Positions 1 to 4,603 of a DNA stretch of 9,604 nucleotides are shown in pieces. This DNA comes from Deltaproteobacteria bacterium. Lineage in GTDB: Bacteria > Desulfobacterota > Desulfobacteria > Desulfobacterales > SG8-13. The stretch's first letter is position 1. The number at the start of each line of letters is the position of its first letter. The DNA is taken from NCBI GenBank assembly GCA_030670715.1, contig DAOVBC010000069.1:1-9604 (forward strand), written 5' to 3'. The notes below the pieces were generated by a model. That model ran no database searches, had not been told where the DNA came from, and worked only from the letters and a program-made list of their open reading frames with translations. The translations under genes were made by a program, and so were the position numbers.

Positions 1-1120
1 TAAACGGTCTGAATTCATACCCGCACAGGGTTTCGACCCGCTGTTCGTCCTGGCCCGATCCGTGTGTCAGTACACCCAGCACCTGTGTTTCGCCGCGGGT
101 AAACAGGGCGCTTCCATGGGGTCGGGGGAGAACATTCACTTCGCAGGCGATGGGGCGGATTTCATCAAATTTTCGGCCATCGATCCGGCGGTTCTCTTTC
201 AGAACCAGGTCCCGGCAGATCGATTTCTGGAGGTCCCCGAAAATATCATATACTTCTCCCTTGCAATCGGCATATTCTTCCCCGAGATTTCCGAAATAAT
301 CCGCCTTGAGATTCCTGAGGGCCGAATTGCGTTTGATCTTATCAGGGATTAAAATGGCCTCACGCATCGGAGCCTTTAATTCGGCGTTGATTTTACGGGT
401 CTGATCAGGGTCTTTTTCAGGCGACTGAAAAGGCCGCTTGGTCACGCCGGCGGCTTCATGCAGCTCTTCCTGAAGCGCTATAACCGATTGCATTTCGTTA
501 TGTCCAAAATAGATGGCTTCGAGCATGTCGGCTTCACTGACGATATTTCCGCCGCCCTCCACCATTACGACACCATTCTTGGACCCGGCAACGATGATAT
601 TGATATCGGATTCTTCCCATTCGCTGATGGCAGGGTTGATTTTCAGCTGTCCGTTGATACGGCCGACGCGAACACATGCTATCGGTCCTGCAAAGGGAAT
701 GTCCGACACTTCAAGGGCCGCTGAAGCCCCGATCATTGCAAGTGTGTCCGGATCATTCTCCTGATCCATTGACAGCACCGTTGCGATGATCTGGGTGTCA
801 AAACGGTAGCCTTTCGGAAACAAAGGGCGTATGGGGCGGTCGGTCAGGCGGGCGGTCAGGGTCTCTTTTTCACTGGGTCTTCCGATTTCGCGTCGAAAGT
901 AATTGCCGGGGATACGACCGGCGGCATAAATCTTTTCCTGATATTCCACCGTTAGTGGCAGAAAATCAGTTTGCCTTTCTTCCTGTGAGGAGACGACCGC
1001 CACCAGCACTGTGGTGTCGCCATACTTGACCAGTACCGAACCGGAAGCCTGCTTGGCTACCTTGCCAGTTTGAATGCTCAGCGTTTTTCCTCCGAGCTGA
1101 GCGTTTAGTGATATTTCCAT
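1..1120 (-). CDS. pnp: Polyribonucleotide nucleotidyltransferase (PNPase), N-terminal part, cut by window edge
   Basis: PNPase is a phosphorolytic 3'-5' exoribonuclease that releases nucleoside diphosphates and works as a trimer in mRNA decay. About 373 codons are present, roughly half of a usual ~700-residue protein. Visible are the first RNase PH-like domain (start MEISLNAQLGGKTLSIQTG, then YAAGRIPGNYFRREIGRPSE and DRPIRPLFPKGYR), the following helical region (EADMLEAIYFGHNEMQ), and the start of the second RNase PH domain (RRIDGRKFDEIRPI, then LPRPHGSALFTRGETQ). The second-domain active site and the KH and S1 domains lie beyond the edge. In the HGSALFTRGETQ block a Pro precedes His where many homologues have Thr. 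The ATG at 1120 has a strong AAGGAG about 5 nt upstream. It follows rpsO after a 159-nt structured gap, the same pairing as in E. coli. The frame is intact to the edge. Confidence 0.97.
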   Translation of the reverse strand, partial: MEISLNAQLGGKTLSIQTGKVAKQASGSVLVKYGDTTVLVAVVSSQEERQTDFLPLTVEYQEKIYAAGRIPGNYFRREIGRPSEKETLTARLTDRPIRPLFPKGYRFDTQIIATVLSMDQENDPDTLAMIGASAALEVSDIPFAGPIACVRVGRINGQLKINPAISEWEESDINIIVAGSKNGVVMVEGGGNIVSEADMLEAIYFGHNEMQSVIALQEELHEAAGVTKRPFQSPEKDPDQTRKINAELKAPMREAILIPDKIKRNSALRNLKADYFGNLGEEYADCKGEVYDIFGDLQKSICRDLVLKENRRIDGRKFDEIRPIACEVNVLPRPHGSALFTRGETQVLGVLTHGSGQDEQRVETLCGYEFRPF

Positions 1121-1181
1121 TTTTTCTCCTTAACATTGAGCGAGATAACCCGCTGTAATAGCATTGTAAGTTGCTTAATTG

Positions 1182-1258
1182 AGTGCAGTTTAGACCGGCG
1201 GGTGGCCAAAGGGCTATCGTTGGCATCATCCGCATAACCCGTTGAGGGGTGCTGCACT
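1182..1258 (-). promoter_or_regulatory. Possible structured leader between rpsO and pnp
   Basis: The 159-nt gap between rpsO and pnp has no convincing ORF and no T-tract terminator, so rpsO and pnp are probably co-transcribed. On the minus-strand RNA three helices can nest: AGTGCAG (1258-1252) with CTGCACT (1188-1182), GCGG (1233-1230) with CCGC (1201-1198), and GCCAA (1224-1220) with TTGGC (1209-1205). In E. coli a hairpin in this place is cut by RNase III and is the basis of PNPase autoregulation, so a similar role is a fair inference. Each helix alone is short enough to arise by chance; the nesting is what makes it worth noting. Confidence 0.35.
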
Positions 1259-1279
1259 TTCTTCAGGTCTGAGTTGCCC

Positions 1280-1549
1280 CTAACGTTTTAAGCCGAGGAC
1301 TTCAATGATCGCTCGATAGCGAGTGACATCTTTGTTTTTTACGTAATTCAGCAGTCTGCGGCGCCTGCCGACCAGCATCAACAACCCCCTCCTGGAATGG
1401 TGATCTTTTTTGTGAATTTTCAAATGATCCGTGAGGTACGAGATGCGATGGGTCAACAGCCCGACCTGGACCTCAGGGGATCCGGTATCACTTTCATGCA
1501 GCTTGAATTTGTTGATCAATTTCTTTTTCTCTTCCGTTGAGAAAACCAC
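1280..1549 (-). CDS. rpsO: 30S ribosomal protein S15
   Basis: S15 is a primary binder of the central domain of 16S rRNA and is needed for the 30S platform and an inter-subunit bridge. The 89-residue product has the normal family length and is conserved along its whole length: LINKFKLHESDTGSPEVQV near the N-terminus, HKKDHHSRRGLLMLVGRRRR in the middle and the YRAIIEVLGLKR end. The start is a GTG at 1549, preceded by a purine-rich AAGGAAGG about 9 nt upstream; no better ATG is in frame. It lies 31 nt after truB and upstream of pnp, the usual order. E. coli S15 represses its own translation through an mRNA pseudoknot; no such fold was demonstrated here. Confidence 0.97.
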   Translation of the reverse strand: MVFSTEEKKKLINKFKLHESDTGSPEVQVGLLTHRISYLTDHLKIHKKDHHSRRGLLMLVGRRRRLLNYVKNKDVTRYRAIIEVLGLKR

Positions 1550-1580
1550 TTTCTTTTTCCTTCCTTAGGTTCGATGAACA

Positions 1581-2552
1581 TTACATTTTTACGTATTCGT
1601 TCTTAAACACGCAATGGTATTTTAACCGATCGCTTTGCAGGTGATAGCCAAGAACGGCGATCAGGTTTTTATGTGCATCCAGGATCTTGATGATTCCCGA
1701 CGGACTTTCCGCCGCCACGTTCGGCAGATCATTTTTGTATAACACTCTGCCATGTTTTATTTTTTCAGTCAAAACTTTATTGGCCACGTATCCGGGAATG
1801 TTGCGCAGCGCTTCGGCCATGGGAATTATAAGGTCTGCCGCTTTACCCTCGCTTGCCATTTGCTGCAGTTCGGATAACCCGATTGCTTCATCAATCCGAA
1901 ACCCGCAGCTTTCAAGTCTTCTGAGCTCTTTTAAATGGCCGCCGCAGCCAAGCCTGCTGCCGATGTCCGCGCACAACGTTCGGATGTAAGTACCGGCGGC
2001 ACAGACGACCTCAAAGCCCACCAGCGGCAGATCGATCGTGACGACCCGAATGGAATCGATCTTAACGCGTCGGGGCGGCTTGTGAACCGCCTTTCCGCTT
2101 CTTGCATATTTGTAAAGAGGGCGCCCCTGATGCTTTAGAGCGGAATATACCGGCGGCGTTTGCTCATAACTCCCCTCAAACTGTTTGCAGGCAGATCTGA
2201 TTTCTTTTTCGGAAACCGATAGTTGCGAACAGGACCCTATGGTATCGCCGGCTGCATCCTGAGTATCCGTCTCTATTCCCAGATGCAGGACGGCCTGGTA
2301 TTTTTTCTTGCCGTGCAGGAAAAACCTGGCGAGTTTTGTCGCCCGGTTGAAACAGCATACCAGAACGCCGGTTGCCAGCGGGTCGAGCGTGCCGGTGTGC
2401 CCTGCTTTTTTTGCTTTCAATATTCTTTTTACAGATGCCAGTACCTTTGCGGAGGATGCATTGGGCGGTTTGTCCACCACAATCACTCCGCTGAGTTTTC
2501 CTGCATCCATCATCGTATCTGCTGCAACGCTATTCTTTTTGTACGTGTTCAC
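1581..2552 (-). CDS. truB: tRNA pseudouridine-55 synthase
   Basis: TruB converts U55 in the T-loop of elongator tRNAs to pseudouridine and also acts as a tRNA chaperone. The product (up to 323 residues) has the N-terminal GVIVVDKPPNASSAK motif (about 22-36), the catalytic block GHTGTLDPLATGVL with nucleophile Asp57, the YSALKHQGRPLYKYAR segment (137-151) with the conserved Tyr, and AAGTYIRTLCADIG (185-198). A C-terminal PUA-like region follows, ending near FKNEYVKM. The start is uncertain. The GTG at 2552 has a weak GGGAAG about 9 nt upstream but lies inside the outer arm of an inverted repeat. The ATGs at 2513 and 2510 (codons 14 and 15) lie close to the conserved core, where family members usually begin, but have no clear Shine-Dalgarno. 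Codons 1-13 look non-homologous. It is followed 31 nt later by rpsO; ribF, often next to truB, is absent. Confidence 0.95.
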   Translation of the reverse strand: MNTYKKNSVAADTMMDAGKLSGVIVVDKPPNASSAKVLASVKRILKAKKAGHTGTLDPLATGVLVCCFNRATKLARFFLHGKKKYQAVLHLGIETDTQDAAGDTIGSCSQLSVSEKEIRSACKQFEGSYEQTPPVYSALKHQGRPLYKYARSGKAVHKPPRRVKIDSIRVVTIDLPLVGFEVVCAAGTYIRTLCADIGSRLGCGGHLKELRRLESCGFRIDEAIGLSELQQMASEGKAADLIIPMAEALRNIPGYVANKVLTEKIKHGRVLYKNDLPNVAAESPSGIIKILDAHKNLIAVLGYHLQSDRLKYHCVFKNEYVKM

Positions 2553-2755
2553 GGGGTGCGTCTTCCCGATTCACTCCGGTGGCTGCGTGTCCGGTCATTT
2601 CAATGACTTAGCAGCGGGGGCATTCCTGCCCCCTCCGCGGTCTCCCGCAAAAAAACGTGCGGGACCCGCGGGCTCCCCCACGGCTAAGTCATTGAAATGA
2701 CGAGGCCACTGCGCCAATCTCGCTGCTCGGGGAAACGCACCCCATGAATACGTAC
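2541..2755. repeat. MITE-like imperfect inverted repeat between nrnA and truB
   Basis: The two ends are inverted copies of each other. The left arm runs from GTACGTGTTCAC (2541) through GGGGTGCGT. Read on the other strand, the right arm runs from GTACGTATTCAT (2755) through GGGGTGCGT. Similarity becomes patchy in the middle of the arms and then perfect over the inner 19 bp: 2594-2612 (GTCATTTCAATGACTTAGC) against 2683-2701. That 19-mer itself contains a 6-bp palindrome with a 2-nt centre. The core carries further hairpins: GGGGGCA/TGCCCCC with a TTCC loop at 2616-2633, and a GC-rich stem 2635-2649 with 2658-2671 around an A-rich loop. No transposase or believable protein is encoded. The shape (inverted ends, internal palindromes, about 215 bp, intergenic) fits a non-autonomous mobile or REPIN-like element. 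No target-site duplication is obvious. The left arm overlaps the annotated truB start. Confidence 0.7.
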
Positions 2756-2769
2756 TTCTTTTTAAATAC

Positions 2770-2818
2770 ATATTTTCTATGAAACACCGACCGCAGGGAG
2801 GTGTTTCATAGAAAATAT
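2770..2818. repeat. Perfect 19-bp inverted repeat just after nrnA
   Basis: The segment 2770-2788 is perfectly complementary to 2800-2818, around an 11-nt centre. The stem is AT-rich at the base and reads TTTCTATGAAACACC toward the loop. It begins 6 nt after the nrnA stop codon. In nrnA-sense RNA it would form a long stable hairpin, but it is followed by GTATTTAAAAAG rather than a T-tract, so it is not a classic intrinsic terminator. It could protect the 3' end of an upstream mRNA, be an RNase III site, or be a separate palindromic repeat beside the larger element at 2541-2755. Confidence 0.75.
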
Positions 2819-2823
2819 TCGGG

Positions 2824-3798
2824 CTATAGTTTTTCTGCCAGGACAACGATTTCCGATTTTACTTCCGAGAGAGTCGCGTCAATACTAAAACCGGCGGCGC
2901 TGGAATGTCCGCCACCGCCATAAGCTGCTGCAATTGTCGCCACATCGACTGTTCCGTCCGAACGCAGGCTGACATGAAACCGGTTTTGATTACCTGATGG
3001 TCCGTTACCGTTGCGAAGTTCCTGAATCAGCGCTGCGACTTTGACATCTTCAATTCTCCGGGCGTAGTGAATCAATCCATCGGCATCATCGAGCTGTGTC
3101 CCTGTCATGTTGAGCATCTCCCGGGTGACGGTCATTATCGACAGTTTCCCGTTGCTGGATATTTCAATTGAATCGAGCGCCAGGTTCAGCAGCTTGATCC
3201 GCTCTAGAGAATAGGTCCCGTAAACACACTGGGCCACATTATAGGGGGTGACACCTTTTTTCACCATTTCCGTACAAATCGCAAAAGTTGCCAGGTTGGT
3301 ATTTGAAAAGCGAAATGATCCGGTGTCGGTTAATATCCCGGTATAAATGGCAGTGGCAATAGCCGTGTCAATCGGTACGGACAGATGCATAAGCAACCGG
3401 TGGATAAGCTCCGCCGTGGCACAGGCCTCAGGATCGACGAATTGGATGTCACCGAAGCCCGTATTGGTCACATGGTGGTCGATGTTGATGACAACCCGAT
3501 CAGCCAGGACCGTTTGAACGGCGGAACCAATTCTTTCCGGGTCACCGCAGTCAAGAACAATAACCGTATCGAAATGCATTTCGGTGTGAAGGTCCTGTGA
3601 AATTCGATCCACCGATGGCAGAAACCGATAGACCGCCGGAATCAGGCTTTCATTGTACAGAACAACGTTTTTGTTCAACTTTTCCAGCCCCAGGCCCAGC
3701 GCTATCAAAGAACTCACCGCATCACCGTCCGGATTTGCATGGGAAACTATTAAAATAGATTTGCTGTCGGCTATGTGGCGTGCTGTCTGCTCCATCAT
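2824..3798 (-). CDS. nrnA: DHH/DHHA1 phosphoesterase, NrnA-like oligoribonuclease/pAp phosphatase
   Basis: Members of this family degrade 2-5 nt RNAs and often dephosphorylate 3'-phosphoadenosine 5'-phosphate, using two Mn ions. The 324-residue product has normal length and all metal motifs: SHANPDGDAVSS (19-30; His20, Asp24, Asp26), VLDCGDPERI (81-90; Asp83), the signature NIDHHVTN (105-112), and TGILTDTGSFRFSNT (153-167; Asp158). The C-terminal DHHA1 substrate-binding motif GGGGHSSAAGF follows at about 294-304. The start overlaps the rbfA stop as ATGA, with a second ATG next to it and no strong Shine-Dalgarno, suggesting translational coupling. Position after rbfA and before truB is the usual one. 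It plausibly finishes the short RNAs left by PNPase, encoded farther down. Whether it prefers nano-RNA, pAp or c-di-nucleotide breakdown products cannot be read from sequence. Confidence 0.92.
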   Translation of the reverse strand: MMEQTARHIADSKSILIVSHANPDGDAVSSLIALGLGLEKLNKNVVLYNESLIPAVYRFLPSVDRISQDLHTEMHFDTVIVLDCGDPERIGSAVQTVLADRVVINIDHHVTNTGFGDIQFVDPEACATAELIHRLLMHLSVPIDTAIATAIYTGILTDTGSFRFSNTNLATFAICTEMVKKGVTPYNVAQCVYGTYSLERIKLLNLALDSIEISSNGKLSIMTVTREMLNMTGTQLDDADGLIHYARRIEDVKVAALIQELRNGNGPSGNQNRFHVSLRSDGTVDVATIAAAYGGGGHSSAAGFSIDATLSEVKSEIVVLAEKL

Positions 3799-4145
3799 GT
3801 ATTCGTATCAATTGACTTCAGTAGTTGATCAATATGAGCGCCATAATCGAAAGAATCGTCATAGTAAAATTCTATTGCGGGCATGTAGCGCAATCCGAGC
3901 CGGCGGGCGAGATCACGCTTTACAAACCCGATTGCGCTTTCAAACCCTTGCTTGGCGGCCTCGATTTTTTGTTGTCCGCCGGTGGTTGAAAAATAGATTC
4001 GCGCGATTCTCAAATCGCGGGTCATCTTGACATTGGTGATGGTTGTCATTTCAAGCCGGGGATCTTTTATGCGTTTACTTAATATGTCCGACAGGGTCTG
4101 TTGAATCAAACCACCGACCCGTTCTGCCCGTGAATAGGACGTCAT
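3795..4145 (-). CDS. rbfA: 30S ribosome-binding factor A
   Basis: RbfA is a small KH-fold protein that binds immature 30S subunits and helps 16S rRNA 5'-end maturation and cold adaptation. From the ATG at 4145 the product is 116 residues, in the family range. Family features are the N-terminal helix SYSRAERVGGLIQQTLSDIL, the strand and turn KDPRLEMTTITNVKMTRDL, YFSTTGG, and the final helix and strand LRYMPAIEFYYDDSFDYGAHI. A longer frame opens at a GTG at 4163, but the ATG at 4145 overlaps the ylxP stop as ATGA, begins where homologues begin, and has GGGAG about 11 nt upstream, so it is preferred. The stop overlaps the nrnA start. The order infB, ylxP, rbfA agrees with the assignment. Confidence 0.95.
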   Translation of the reverse strand: MTSYSRAERVGGLIQQTLSDILSKRIKDPRLEMTTITNVKMTRDLRIARIYFSTTGGQQKIEAAKQGFESAIGFVKRDLARRLGLRYMPAIEFYYDDSFDYGAHIDQLLKSIDTNT

Positions 4146-4429
4146 AAGTGAATTATCTCCCACTCCGTATCGATGATCTCTGCGAGCCCCAACGCATCGA
4201 TCATATTAAAAATCTTATCTATTTTTGAGTTGACAACCTGACGGTCATTTCCCACAAGTGAAAAGCCGATTTCTGACCGTTGATATATGTCATTCGATCC
4301 GACTTCTGCAATCGATACGTTGAATTTGCTCTGCACCTGTCCGATGATCGATTTAACAATCTTCCTTTTGCTTTTCAGCGAGCGACATTCGTCCAGTCTG
4401 AAAGTGATAATTGCGATACCGACAACCAT
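4142..4429 (-). CDS. ylxP: DUF503 / YlxP family protein
   Basis: This 95-residue protein has the DUF503 pattern: a first strand MVVGIAIITFRLDECRSLK, then KSKRKIVKSIIGQVQSKFNV, SIAEVGSNDIYQRSEIGF, and a C-terminal strand ending DTEWEIIHL. The family has a small ferredoxin-like alpha/beta fold and sits between infB and rbfA in Bacillus and many other bacteria. A role in ribosome assembly or as an rbfA partner has been suggested, but the biochemical function is not established. The start ATG at 4429 has only a weak upstream GTGAG, which belongs to the last unit of the hairpin-repeat array, so that array may influence its translation. Its stop overlaps the rbfA start as ATGA. Confidence 0.9.
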   Translation of the reverse strand: MVVGIAIITFRLDECRSLKSKRKIVKSIIGQVQSKFNVSIAEVGSNDIYQRSEIGFSLVGNDRQVVNSKIDKIFNMIDALGLAEIIDTEWEIIHL

Positions 4430-4438
4430 GGATGACTC

Positions 4439-4493
4439 ACTGCGTTCGTCGAGCGCTTCGCTTGAAGATCACTTCGTTAGAGGATCGCTTCGC
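4439..4493 (-). repeat. Four tandem GNA-loop mini-hairpins, exact 16-nt period
   Basis: Read on the minus strand, four heptamers occur at 4493-4487 (GCGAAGC), 4477-4471 (ACGAAGT), 4461-4455 (GCGAAGC) and 4445-4439 (ACGCAGT). Each is two complementary bases, a GAA or GCA triloop and two complementary bases. G:C and A:T ends swap in step, so pairing is kept. The 9-nt spacers are GATCCTCTA, GATCTTCAA and GCTCGACGA, giving an exact 16-nt period. GCGAAGC is known as an exceptionally stable DNA mini-hairpin. The cluster ends 9 nt before the ylxP start codon. Confidence 0.8.
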
Positions 4494-4530
4494 TAGAGGC
4501 CGGGCCCAGAGCTAATTTTTTGAGCTTCAA

Positions 4531-4593
4531 GCCCCGAAGGGGCGATCCTCAATCCGCCGCAGGCGGAGCTCCTCAAGTTCCGCGCAGCGGAAC
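4531..4593 (+). repeat. Three tandem GNA-loop hairpins, opposite orientation to the neighbouring cluster
   Basis: On the plus strand three perfect hairpins follow each other: GCCCC-GAA-GGGGC (4531-4543), TCCGCC-GCA-GGCGGA (4553-4567) and GTTCCGC-GCA-GCGGAAC (4577-4593). Stems grow from 5 to 6 to 7 bp and have unrelated sequences, while the triloop is always GNA. The 9-nt spacers are GATCCTCAA and GCTCCTCAA, and GAGCTTCAA precedes the first unit. Spacer, loop and layout match the 4439-4493 cluster on the other strand, so both belong to one repeat family arranged head to head around a 37-nt centre (4494-4530). The last unit ends 10 nt from the infB stop. None is followed by a proper T-tract, so a terminator role is unlikely. 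Confidence 0.85.
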
Positions 4594-4603
4594 GATCATT
4601 TCT

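Noticed and set aside
2595..2846. An 83-codon minus-strand ORF spanning the palindromic elements after nrnA
   Set aside because: It is built wholly from the inverted repeats plus the nrnA tail on another frame. It has no start context or protein-like composition and resembles the spurious ORFs that palindromic elements generate.
4146..4163. Upstream GTG start for rbfA at 4163
   Set aside because: The ATG at 4145 forms the ATGA overlap with ylxP and begins where RbfA proteins normally begin.
4531..4543. GCCCC-GAA-GGGGC followed upstream by a T-run (4516-4521), read as an infB terminator
   Set aside because: On the transcribed minus strand the hairpin is followed by TTGAAGCTC and then an A-run, not T residues. 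Neighbouring hairpins of the same design show that it is one unit of the repeat array.
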